64,000 nucleotides of DNA, taken from assembly GCA_964036315.1 (NCBI GenBank), contig OZ038496.1, positions 17,161,533 to 17,225,532 of the forward strand, written 5' to 3'. Origin of the DNA: Acanthosepion esculentum. Taxonomy: Eukaryota > Mollusca > Cephalopoda > Sepiida > Sepiidae. Position numbers and translations under genes: made by a program. The notes below the pieces were generated by a model. The model had not been told where the DNA came from and searched no databases. It saw only the letters and a list, made by a program, of their open reading frames with translations. Of this stretch, positions 53,875 to 64,000 are shown piece after piece; the first letter of the stretch is position 1; each line of letters begins with the position of its first letter.

Positions 53875-56785
53875 CCATTGCAGCAAAGGGGACCTACCCA
53901 CCTGCTGCATTCGTGAGGTCATTACCCCGGAGGGGTGCTCTCTGAGGTCAACCAAGGACATGTGAAGGCGTTTCAGCAGCATTTCGAGGGCCACTTTAGC
54001 AAAGAGCCTAATCTCAATGGCGACGAGTTTCTCAGCTATTTGGCTGACTTTCCTCAGCTCTCACAAAGGGCAAAGTCCACTTCGCATTGAAGAAGGTCAG
54101 CAGAGGCAAGGGGCTTGATGGTCTGCACTACGAAATGTACTTGAGGCTGTCGTACATCTTTGTCCTGATTTTGACAGTGGTGTTCAACAACTGGTTCTGG
54201 CAGGGGTCCATCCCCAACCAAATTTACAGGGGTGTGATCACACTGTTGAAAAAGGGCAAGGGTGTTGACGGGATTTAGATGATTATAGGCCCAGTTAAAG
54301 ATTTTGGCCAAGATCCTGACTGAAAGTTTGCAATTAGTTGTTGCGAGCTTGTTGGGACCTGAGCAGTCTTGTGCTGTGAGGGGACAAACATTTCAAAGCA
54401 ACCTGCATCTGATCCACATGATCATAGAGGGTGTAAAAGGTGACAAGTGAGCCACGCTGATCAATTTGGATCAGTCCAAGGCATTTGACAGGGTTGACCA
54501 TCAGTATTTGACTGCTGTCCTGCAGGCCGCCGGATTCGTACCCGACTTTTGCAGGTGGATTAGCCTCCTGTATTGCACCCCCAGTACTGTGGTACAGGTG
54601 AACGGAAGGTATTTGAGAACTTATTTGCTGACTCGGTCGGTCCGACACTGTCGCCCTTACTTTATGCTTTGGCATTGGAGCCCCTCCTTTGCCAGCTAAG
54701 GGACAGGGCATGCAGTCTGGTCCTACACGGAATAGCCGTTATCACTGGTAGTGCTCGAGCTAGGGTTTCTGCGTACGCTGATGATGTATCCATCTTCGTG
54801 TTGTGCTGCAGCGACATTAAGGTGGTGCAGAAGGCTCTTGAACAGTATGAGAAGGTGACAAGGGCCAAGATTAACCACAAGTCTTCCGGTTTGTGGTTAG
54901 GTGCCTGGAAAGGGGTCACGCTTCCAGGGACCTTCGGCTGGACTGGGTGTGGTTCAGGCCCGGACTCCGGCTGAAGAAGAATTGTTCAGAAGTATAGGCA
55001 AAGGTCGGAGTGTCGGTCCGGACTTGGCTTCGAAGGGGTTTATTGTTAAAGGGTAGGGCTGAGTCATATGCCACTTACATCTTGCCCCCTCATCCTTTAC
55101 AGCTTGACTGTACTTCCTCTTTACAGGAAACGTATGAAGGCGATCAGGTGTTTGTTGATCACCCACTTATGGGGTGGTCGCAAGCATTGGGTCCGTAAAG
55201 AAGCCTGTTACCAGCATCCATGTCAAGGTGGTGCTGGGATTGCCACACCTGGTGAGCCATCGCCATGCCTCAAGGTTGGCTTTCCTATGCCGAATTTTGA
55301 TGAAGGACATGATTTTGCCACCGAGTGTTAGGGACACCTTCCCTAGCCTTAATAACACTCCCACAATATCTAGGGGTAAGTGCCATCACAGTTGTGGAAG
55401 GTTGTTGAGTTTCTTCAGTGAGTGCCGGGCAGCCTTGAAGGTCCTTCCTCGGTCCAGTGACCTTTCTCGGTGTCGGAGACTATTGTATCATGAATTAGTG
55501 GAGGGGGTCGCGAAGGATCCTCTGTGTGGCCAGCTCAGCTTGTTGGCATCAGAGTTGCACTCTTTTTGGTCTTGGTCACCAGTTGCAGATTATCTCAGTA
55601 ACCCTGAGTTTTTGCTTAGCTGGTGATTGACTCAGAACGTGCTACCTCTCAATGACGTACTCTTCAGATGGGGCCAGGCAGATTTGCCAGATTGTCATTG
55701 GTGTGACATTGGTTTAGAGGAAACAGCTTCTACCATTGTCCTCAGGTGCGCCCTTTCTGGAATTATGTCACCGTTGATGGCTCGTATCGCTCCCGATCAG
55801 CTTGTGTCCATCGATCTCACATATGCGTGTGACAATGTGTCACCCCCATTCTCTGGGGTAAAACGGATGGTGTTTTTCACGTTGCTAGCCATGGCTAGAA
55901 TGGTCATGTGGATGTCGCGAAAGGAGGGAATCTTGCGAAATGATCGTTATTCGTATCAGGATCTGATTGTTTTCTTTAATCATCAGCTTAAGGTGAAAAT
56001 CAGATTTTATCGAAAGCATTTGATTTCAACAGATTTCAGTGAAAGGTGGGTGACTGAGGTGAGCCTGGTTCGTGAGTACAGGACTAGCCTTGAGTTTCTT
56101 TTTTAAGTCCCCTTAGTGCAGTGAGGTGGTTTCCTGTTGACCCCTCCCTGGTTAAGTTAATCACTATTTTGTGTTCCTAGGTAATGTGAATAAGTGTTGT
56201 TCCCGGCCTGTTCTCGGCTTTTCTTCTGTTATGATTCATGTCGAGATTCCCAACCTCCCTAGTTTGTTTGGTCCCCTTTTTTCATCTCGGCTGAGTCAGC
56301 CTTTGATTTCCCCATTCCGTCATTTATTTTTCCCTCCCCATCCCATTAGTGAGTGTGCTTCTTGATTCTGTCTATCGATAGAATACAGTGGCCACTCTTA
56401 TTATTTTGAGGGGTGGACGGTTCCTACTAACATTGATTTTGTTTTATCTTTGGTTGACATTTTTGAGTTTTTGTTTGGGTTCATCTTCTCTCCCCATCAC
56501 TTCATGTTTCATGGGATTTTTAATTATATATATATATAAACTTTACAAATTTTTACACCATGGGATGTTTTTGTAGGACCCTTGTGAATATATGGTATTG
56601 TGGTGTGTGCAGGATTGTAAGGTGATGGATGAGTTTTTGTGATGAATGTGTAATTGTAATGAATGAATGGGTCATGATTATGGTTAACTAGGAATAGGAT
56701 AGCTAGAGAAAGACCAGCCTCTCCCCACTTCCCCTTAGGCTTTGTGCCAAAACTTTGTAATTTTACAAAATAAATATAGAAATAC
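53875..56785 (+). mobile_element. Tx1-type LINE, 5'-truncated second copy, head to head with the first
   Basis: Plus strand: CIREVITPEGCSLRSTKDM (53908), RT (54087-54900: GLDGLHYEMYLRLSYIFVLI, NLDQSKAFDRVDHQYLTAVL, VSAYADDVSIF), then SDLSRCRRLLYHELVEGVAK and WGQADLPDCHWCDIGLEETA (55470-55740). The C-terminus ends near 56104. The 3' UTR shares GAGATTCCCAACCTCCC with the first copy. The end is TTTGTAATTTTACAAA then ATAAATATAG (56754-56780). Frameshifts near 54280, 54640 and 54960. It belongs to the same subfamily as the minus-strand copy but is diverged, so the two are separate insertions. Confidence 0.85.
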
Positions 56786-56999
56786 AAAAAGGCAGCCATG
56801 ATAGCAGGTAAGTCATTTGACTTCTACATCTCCCTCCTCTCCTCATTGCGGAGGAATCTGTTCCTTATTGCCTGGCCAGTTGTATGAGGGTAGCCGGGAT
56901 AGCGCCCTGGGGATCCTGGTTTTTGATGGTGGTGACTGAGTAGGTCCCTGGGATGCCAGGTCACTTTGCAATGTAATGCCACCATTTCTCAATTCTTTG

Positions 57000-58860
57000 G
57001 CAGATTGATGTGGCCTACACACATGGTAATGCTTTTCTTCAAATTAACGGTGAACCTCAAAGCCATAAAAACTCAAGATTGTGTATCCATGAGACGCTGT
57101 ATATTTTGTTTGGTGTGCATCACAAGATCATAGTTGTTTGCATAAAGTAAGTTGTAAACACTTTGGCATCTGCTGCAAAGCAACTAATGTGAAACAGATT
57201 TCCAGATGTTTGGTAGAGGACATATATGCCATGGTTGCATTGCTCAAAGGCAGTGTCACAAACCAATGCAGAGTATATGGTAAACAGAAGATATTCCACT
57301 TGAAGGACCACAGATATATTTCCATGATGTCATCCATACCACTCATCCTCCCACAGTTCAGCTTCAAAACCGCTCTATCAACTTTCTCAATTAATGGTTC
57401 CAATACAAGTGCCTCTTTCATGGGAATCAGATCACAATATTCTCATCAAATACAGAAGGCAGGTTTAGGAGATCATGGAAATGTTCTCTCTGTAGAATTA
57501 GGTCAGTAAATATCCAGCACAATATCCACCCTGTTACTTTATTCATGAGAGGGGCATGAATTGAGTTACAACCCTGTTTATTTCTGTCAGCCAACTGGAT
57601 GCTAGTTGGAAACCTCCTTGCAAAGGTGAATCTCACACTCTTGAATGTTCACTTTCCACCTTTGTAAAATACCCTGTGAGTCATGAATTGGCTTGTTAGT
57701 ATCCTTGCTCTGAATCCTTGCTAATCGAGAAGTTGATGGATCATACACATTGTACAAAAGACTGCACAGGTTTAGTGTTATTACACTCTTATATTTTGTT
57801 TCCTTTTCATTGCACTATTGATATTCCAGTTCTGAAAACTTCTGCCTAATTTTCCGTTGAACTTCTTTGCGTGTCTTTTGCAGTTTGCTCTTATCAACAG
57901 GATCCACTGAGAGAAATCGTGTCAGTTTGCTCTTATCAACAGGATCCACTGAGAGAAATCGTGTCAGTACACCTTGTTTCACCTTTAATAACTCTTATAA
58001 GGTCTGGTCATTTTTATCAAACCAGTGCTGATGTTTTCTAAGTAAAGAAAACCAAGAACTCAACAACCTGTGTCGATACACTCAGCTCATTCTGGAAATC
58101 AAGCCTGACTTCCCCATCTTTCAAATGAAAAATATTCATTTAGGCACAATGAGGTCATGCTGTCTTCTTTCTGATAATGAGAGTCAGTCGAGCATGAAGC
58201 ATGATCTGTCCAATACTCTGCACCATGAAGGATATGAACACAACAGACATCACATATTTTCGGACAAGAACATCATTTTTGAGATGTTGGTGCTTTAAAC
58301 CTGGGTGCATCCAGGTCACTTTAAACCTGTTCTTTTGCAGGAACATTGTGTTCATAACTTTTAACACATACACAAAAGTAGAAACCCATTGCTCTTCCAC
58401 TTGTCAATCGCACATCTTCCTATCACAGTCCAGGATTCATAGTTCCTTCTTAATCTGGTTTTGAAATCGCTGAGCACAAGAATTTTATCTACAGAAGGAA
58501 TGGTCCTTACAACATCTTTCACAGCCCGATAGAATGGCAACTTATTATTCTCACCAGCATTCATAGTTGGTGCATATACATTTACCAAGGTCTAATATCT
58601 ACCACCATTCCGTGGAAACTGCATTGCCATGAGACACTCATGAACCCCTTGCAGAAATTCTTCAATCCTGCCACTTTTCTACCTTCTTCCGCCTTGCCTT
58701 TCCAGAAGAAAATATAACCTCTTGATCTCTCCATGTCCATCTTTAGCTATTTGTGTTGCAGAGAAAGCTGCAATATTGAGATAATAATGTTGCAGCCCCA
58801 TTGAAACTGAAGGCGTTCTTCTCTCTGGACTTCTCTCTTGTATCCAGTAGTGTTCCTATG
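57000..58860 (-). mobile_element. Non-LTR LINE with endonuclease and RT, decayed
   Basis: On the minus strand from 58590: MVNVYAPTMNAGENNKLPFY and ILVLSDFKTRLRRNYESWTV IGR (endonuclease; the usual GDFNAR block is degraded to SDFKTR). Then QKNRFKVTWMHPGLKHQHLK and YVMSVVFISFM... (end of the endonuclease), a linker, and RT residues ARRFPTSIQLADRNKQGCN. The palm reads VYNLLYANNYDLVMHTKQNI QRLMD near 57160-57090, followed by LKKSITMCVGHINL. The catalytic YADD is YANN here. At 57881-57964 a 42-bp segment is exactly duplicated. Confidence 0.8.
57881..57964. repeat. Exact 42-bp tandem duplication inside the LINE
   Basis: CAGTTTGCTCTTATCAACAG ... GAGAAATCGTGT occurs twice without any mismatch (57881-57922 and 57923-57964). 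The period is a multiple of three. It is recent relative to the decayed LINE around it. Confidence 0.95.
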
Positions 58861-59064
58861 TTTAAACATGCAACACTCATAGGTCTTTTTACAGTAGTAT
58901 CATAAGCATTGACTTTGGGATACTTGCCGATACAGAACCTTTAACCAGAACTCTTATTGCCTGTGTCTGTAATATTGTTATGATTCATCATTTTTAGTCT
59001 TTTAAGGCTACAGCCAGCCATACGCAAAATACAGTAAAACCCAACAAAACATTGTGTAATGCTG

Positions 59065-59175
59065 GGACCCTAACAGGTGCTATCATCTCAGGTCAGGGTG
59101 GGCCTGGTAACAACAGTAATTAAGAAGTGGCTCTACACTCTACAAAAGCTCCAATTTTCCGATCCACAGCCTTGC
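59065..59175 (+). repeat. Interspersed repeat shared with 42860-42965 (inverted)
   Basis: GACCCTAACAGGTGCTATCA, CAGGTCAGGGTGGGCCTGG and AATTAAGAAGTGGCTCTACA match the opposite strand of 42870-42955. A (TA)n array follows at 59215-59261. Confidence 0.7.
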
Positions 59176-59208
59176 TGCCAGATGGAGTTTATTGTCATAC
59201 CCATACAT

Positions 59209-59265
<57 letters not shown>

Positions 59266-59291
59266 GAAATGGACAAAGTCTGACAATTATT

Positions 59292-59502
59292 TTAAGACAT
59301 TTTATGTTTATGCATTTTTTTTACAGATACAAATATTTAAGTAAATGCTCTGTTTATAATAAACAGTATTAATAACATTTACCGGAGAACAAATAATTCT
59401 CGGACATTCAGGCCAATAAATGTTATTAATAATGTTTATTATAAACAGAGCATTTACTTAAATATTTGTATCTATAAAAAGAATGTATAAACATAAAATG
59501 TC

Positions 59503-59506
<4 letters not shown>
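59292..59506. mobile_element. Large palindrome with 90-bp arms between (TA)n arrays
   Basis: The left arm 59292-59381 and right arm 59417-59506 are near-perfect reverse complements (TTAAGACATTTTATGTTTAT inward to AACATTTA) around a 35-bp centre. The centre itself holds a small hairpin (GAGAACAAATAATTCTC). (TA)n arrays lie at 59215-59261 and 59507-59558. Non-coding fold-back or MITE. Confidence 0.88.
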
Positions 59507-59558
<52 letters not shown>

Positions 59559-59559
<1 letters not shown>

Positions 59560-60385
59560 GCACAGTGTATCAAAAATACTTTTAAAAACCTTGGAGGCGA
59601 ATTCCTCACAGCAAAAAAAAAGGACAATAATTTATATAAACATATGTCCACAAATCCTTTTTGAGTTATCAAGTTAAAAGAAAGTTTACATTAGATGACA
59701 CTCTGTTGCCATGTAGACTACGTTACATTTGTCTATCATGTATATAAGTGGCTAGTCTGATTTCAACCTTTAACTTGTTTAGTAGTGAGTTAACTAAGAA
59801 GTGTTCAATATAACAATGGTAGGATATTCATGTTGTGAGTAGGCAGATATGAATTTTACATATGGCCGTGTGAATGGTAATGGACATGAGACTGCATCAG
59901 ATTGCATTTCCAGAGTGAAGGCAGCCGAGTCATCCAATCTTTGCTGCTGTTTATCATCATGTTGCTGAGACAGGATCTGTGGCACCACAATCTGTGGATC
60001 AAGGAAGATTCTCTTGTACACATTCTACAACTGTCAGAGATGATCCAGGTATTAGCTCATGTCAAGTGGCCCTAGCATGTCATACATCTCATAGTATCAC
60101 ATGGAGGGCACTTCAAGAGCAGTTCCTGTATCCATATCATTTGTGACCTGTGTAGGATATTTTGCCCTATGATCACTCACCATGGGAGAACTTTTGCCAG
60201 TGGTTTATTACACAAACTGCCAGTCCATTGTTTGTCTCTTCACGCTGGTTTACTGATAGGACAACATTTTGGCAGAGATAGAATAACAAATTTACACAAC
60301 CAATGCATATGGGAAGATCGGAATCCCCATGGTACAATACATGCTAGATACCAACATTTGAAATTGCAGGTGACTGTCTAGAAAT
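59559..60385 (+). mobile_element. Mariner-type transposase, N-terminal half, decayed
   Basis: Begins next to (TA)n with CGCACAGTGTATCAAAAATA, a likely terminal repeat. In shifted plus frames it encodes YADMNFTYGRVNGNG-like (59845), SHSITWRALQEQFLYPYHL (about 60085-60145) and DHSPWENFCQWFITQ. Then come LFVSSRWFTDRTTF (60230) and NKFTQPMHMGRSESPW (60285). This is the HTH-to-first-Asp segment of a Tc1/mariner-superfamily transposase. The usual FTDEA motif reads FTDRT, so the Asp is kept. The second half and the right end are missing. Confidence 0.65.
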
Positions 60386-60502
60386 CAGAAAAAATATTTT
60401 TTTCTGATTTCTTTTTGAATTTGTAGGTCTGATGAATTGGATCGTAATTACAATTTCACTGTAATAAATTATAACCATGGAATATTAGTGTTCAAGCCTT
60501 TT

Positions 60503-61287
60503 TATTATATATAATAAAAGGCAGTATGTGTGTGTGTGGGTGTGTGTGTGTAACAAATGCACGGCCGCAATTTTCGACGGATTTGCACCAAAATTTACAT
60601 GCACATGCTCCAAGTTAGTTAAAAGGCCAAAACCAGCTTTGCATTTCCCAACTCCCATCGATAGTGGAAATAATCAATTTTTTCATGCTTCTGTGGCAGT
60701 TTTCATGTAGTTTGCAGCCATTTTCTACTGGCCAGAGGGAGAGCCTATAGCTGGCTGCCACGAATAGGCAGGAAGATTCTACTGGCCAGCGTGAGAGCCA
60801 ACAGCTGACTGACACAAATGTTAACTAGCATGCCAGCACGCAAAAAAAATCGATAGCTTCATTCGTCGCAAGTAGGAAAAATTTAAATCTGCATGGCACT
60901 TTACTCCAATTGGCTCATTCGCTTGCTTAAACTCAACGTTGATTCTGATTCCGCAGAACTGGATTGGGTGTGAAAACGTATTTGTTGTTAACATTCTTTT
61001 TTCATTTGGTTTTTCCAGTTACGAGTCCTTTTTTTAAAGCTGATCGTTTTGTGTTCATTTTGTCTAGTTCTTTTTTCGTAACAGATTTAATGTTTAGTAT
61101 AGAGCTTAGAAAAAATTTGCAGTGTGAGATAGGCAAGAAGTAAGGGATGTAGCAACATCAGCACGGCAAAGGGCACTCCTTTAAAGGCAAGGAAGGGCAA
61201 AAATATTTTAAGTCAAGTGATAGCGATTGTTGTATGAGTCGTACGATTTTTGAATCAAGCACAGGCAATGCTGCGCCATGCTGCTAG
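60503..61287 (+). mobile_element. Non-autonomous Helitron-like element
   Basis: The 5' part has ATAATAAAAGGCAGTATGTG, a TG-rich stretch and GCAATTTTCGACGGATTTGC ACCAAAATTT, a sequence type I associate with mollusc Helitron 5' ends. The 3' end GGCAATGCTGCGCCATGCTG CTAG (61264-61287) resembles the hairpin plus CTAG terminus of Helitrons and is followed by T (A|T insertion). There are no inverted repeats and no coding capacity. The 5' boundary is approximate and no canonical TC start is clear. Confidence 0.55.
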
Positions 61288-61969
61288 TATATATATATAA
61301 ATGAATGGGTAAATATAGGTAAGTATACAAGCATAATGATCGTATACAAATACATATAAATACACTATAGTGTAAGAAAAACAATGTTCAATGTTAAGTA
61401 ACAGAACTATTTTTTCTTATTTTTCTTATTCTATTTTAAATAATTTTCTTTCCATTGATATATATCATTATTATTATTTTTTTTTATTAGGACTTTATTT
61501 TATTTTGTTTTATTTTATATTATTTTATTTTATCACAGCATACTTTGTTCTTGATATCATTAGTTTTAGTTAGTTTAGTATTATTATTATCAACTACTCT
61601 TTTGTTTTTTGTAAAAAAATAGAGTTGTCCCCCTTGATTTTCCATTGCCCCTTTTTTTGTTTACTTACATTTTCAAAACCAGCAGCTCTCTAATTTAGAA
61701 TTTATATTTCTTATTTCCAACTTCGTTTTCAATCTTAAATGTTAACCTGGGTTTAAATTCAAATTCAAAATTAAACTACAATTCATTTAAACATTTTAAC
61801 TCCAATAATGTTCCACTGCCAACTATAATGTATCTTGGGAGAACCAGGAAAAAAACGGTGTCAACCCAAAATATAAATAAAAATAAATATAATAATTCCA
61901 CCACTTGAAAATTGCTTTGGCATGAAACTCAGAGTTGTGCAGTTAATGTAAGATATTATGTATATTTCG

Positions 61970-62018
<49 letters not shown>

Positions 62019-62132
62019 TTTCATCCATTAGGACTTCATCGGACTGGGTTTGTTTCCAATTTGTCATACATCTTTTTTTCAAAACTGTTCTTGATATATC
62101 AAAATTTCAATAACAATTTCTATATGGTTATC

Positions 62133-62184
<52 letters not shown>

Positions 62185-62497
62185 ATGGGTGCACTGCCCC
62201 AAATTTTAACTTGATTACATTATGTACATGCTAGGGTATAGTCAATATTCTGATAATATTTTTAAAGTCTTTGGCTATCTTGGGAATGATCTGTGTTTGA
62301 ACTTCAAACAGTACATTAGCATAGTACAATATGTTTAAGTGTATTGAAAGAATTCAGTGCAAACAAGTGTCATGTCCCTCTTTGATAAATTAGAGCCACT
62401 TAAGTGGGGTCATTTAAAGGGTCCTTCAGATGCTGGTTCTGAATAGCCATGTCGTGTAGCTGCTCATCAAGTCTTTCTTCATGCATCTATCTATGTG

Positions 62498-62529
<32 letters not shown>

Positions 62530-62850
62530 TATGTATTAAGTGTAGGTGTTAAGTAATGTAATAGTGTTCAATACAGAAAAAAGGAATTGACAAACTGAGT
62601 TCAAACTTTGGTTGAAACTGTTTATATAACTTTTGCACTATTGGCCTTGAGAAAGGCAGGTATCCATTTCTCCCTGTATTACTTTTGGAAATATTTGAAT
62701 TCACTCTTTCTTATGTTCTGTCCTGTTGCATGATATCTTCCCAGTTAGACTTTGAAAAAATGAATGATTTTTCAACCTTGATAATAACTAATACACACAC
62801 ACACATTGTGTGTATTTAAGCAGCAGTCCCTTTTTTATACATGTTTTGTT
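61288..62850. other. AT-rich interval with (TA)n arrays, no gene recognised
   Basis: (TA)n at 61972-62015, 62136-62181 and 62497-62530. TTGGCATGAAACTCAGAGTT GTGC at about 61917 is a fragment of the dispersed motif also at 24073. A T-rich, homopolymer-laden stretch covers 61400-61560. A possible very diverged SINE (GAGTTCAAACTTTGG near 62600) cannot be confirmed. Confidence 0.5.
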
Positions 62851-62900
62851 AAAGACAACTAACAAGGTACTGTAATTAAGCTTTTTATTTAATTTTTCCT
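62851..62900. repeat. Short repeat shared with 38345-38385
   Basis: ACAAGGTACTGTAATTAAGC TTTTTATTTAAT matches ACAAGGTACTACGATTAAGC TTTTTATTTAAT at about 38352. At 38 kb it sits just right of a (TA)n array, so it may be a TA-element terminus. Confidence 0.6.
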
Positions 62901-64000
62901 GTGTTTGTACAAGTGTTTTCTTTTCTGGATACAAAGTGTGTAAAAACTGACCAAATATACTCCATTTACTAGCGCTTTCAGCTTTACTTTTAGCCATTAT
63001 CATTGATGATTTTATTTTTACTTTATAGCTGAATATATGGATTGTGTTATGTATGTATCGAGAGATATAGTTATGTTTCATTTTCCAAACATGGCCAGCA
63101 CATTGTGGCCATGTTTGTAGTTAATTTTATTGAGTGTTGGCTTATTATTATTATTATTAGGGCTTCCATTATTTTTAATCTTTTTTACATGTGGATGAGA
63201 ATATTTTGCTTGTATTTTCTACTAGTACATTTCGAATAGAGTCTGGTTGGTTTATGTGTTTGTTTAAATGAGTTCTAATGGAATTGTGGTCAGATTGGTG
63301 AAATAGTCTAATCTGGTGGCTAATGAGGTAGTTAGGAAAAAATATATATATATTCTTTAATAATTAAGGGATCTTTTTTTTTACTTCAAATGTTAATATA
63401 GTGAACAATTCTTATTTGATTGTACAAGTGACTGATAAAGTGCTAAAATTTGAAAGAAACTTTATGATGCAATCATGGATGAATTTTTTTGTTATTATTA
63501 TTATTATTTTTATTAGTTAATATATGATAAAACCCTTTTAGGAAGAGAATGTCCCTCTGGTGCAATGTAAATTAGTTTTGAAAAAGGCACAACTCCTTCA
63601 ATCTTTAGGAGATTCTTTAAAATCAACAAACTTTTGACCAATAATATATATATGTATGCATGTATGTATGTATGTATGTATGTATATATATATATATGCA
63701 TTACATAAAAATCTAACTCACTTATACCTCATGTATATGGCCATTTTTCTCCTCCCTGTCAATACTAAAACATTTGATAAAAAAACGAATTGTAACATTT
63801 TTTGTAAAAATTGAAAATTAAAAAAGAAAGGAAGAGGAAAAAAGAGGAAAAAACTGCAAATAAGGGAAAAGGCATTTAAGAGGGAGATAGAGAGAAAAAG
63901 TAAGAACAGGAAGACCGATACATATACAAGTCTAGACAGAACTTAAAAACAGTTAATTAATTGTTAAGATTAACAATGACCTATATTTAAAATGTTAACT
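62901..64000. other. AT-rich interval, no gene recognised
   Basis: Contains (TTA)n at about 63145-63160 and 63493-63510 and a (TGTA)n array at 63653-63685. A purine-rich stretch lies at 63815-63925. No reading frame shows a motif. Confidence 0.5.

Noticed and set aside
47790..56785. Head-to-head Tx1 LINEs as one twin-primed insertion
   Set aside because: Both halves contain RT and the 3' UTR, so they overlap in content; they are also diverged from each other. Two separate insertions fit better.
42700..59283. Conserved peptide RVRVDLG...AIK shared by 42700-42939 and 59077-59283
   Set aside because: The similarity is at nucleotide level over about 100 bp in a dispersed repeat, with no sustained frame.

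Overview
The window looks like intergenic or intronic DNA from a repeat-rich invertebrate nuclear genome, most likely a coleoid cephalopod (octopus). It is AT-rich. It carries dozens of (TA)n arrays, tRNA-derived SINEs, several lineages of decayed non-LTR retrotransposons, mariner-type transposases with Tc1/mariner-like ends, a Penelope-type GIY-YIG fragment and a Helitron-like unit. The organism is inferred from familiarity with these repeat types and was not searched. I found no convincing host protein-coding gene and no intact functional RNA gene. Nearly every coding signal belongs to a mobile element, and almost all are broken.

Layout. 0-8 kb: a short mariner with terminal inverted repeats, tRNA-SINEs, an RTE-like LINE, an inverted SINE dimer, two LINE 3' fragments, a Penelope fragment and a hairpin MITE. 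8-18.2 kb: copies of one LINE family (here 'family 4', FHTTSNKR-type), one split by a TA-flanked MITE and one carrying an internal 108-bp satellite. Between them lie a full SINE, a 5S-rRNA-derived piece fused to a tRNA-SINE, and a triplicated ~400-bp block. 18-26 kb: mostly unique AT-rich DNA, a second copy of the inverted SINE dimer, a mariner 3' half and long (TA)n arrays. 26-37.3 kb: polypurine and polypyrimidine tracts, a SINE cluster, LINE fragments, a SINE split by a LINE, and a head-to-tail trimer of a tRNA-like unit. 37.4-47.7 kb: locally triplicated sequence, mariner remnants, minisatellites, LINE fragments and SINEs. 47.8-56.8 kb: two Tx1-type LINEs head to head, one about 6 kb with ORF1, endonuclease and RT, and one 5'-truncated. 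57-64 kb: a LINE with endonuclease and RT, a 90-bp-arm palindrome, a mariner-type transposase remnant, a Helitron-like unit and AT-rich DNA.

Most notable. A ~453-bp inverted (head-to-head) SINE dimer occurs twice, at 4933-5386 and 20686-21137. The two copies share the same ends, the same 38-bp spacer and the same arm-specific substitutions. Each is flanked by its own, different 12-13-bp direct repeat. This indicates that the palindrome itself was mobile as a unit. Two further sites differ between the copies but agree between the arms, suggesting arm-to-arm homogenisation. Other points of interest are the LINE-born 108-bp satellite open on both strands, a shared 3'-terminal stem-loop in the two Tx1 LINEs, the 5S-tRNA composite, the tRNA-like trimer, and the repeated abutment of DNA-transposon ends on (TA)n arrays.
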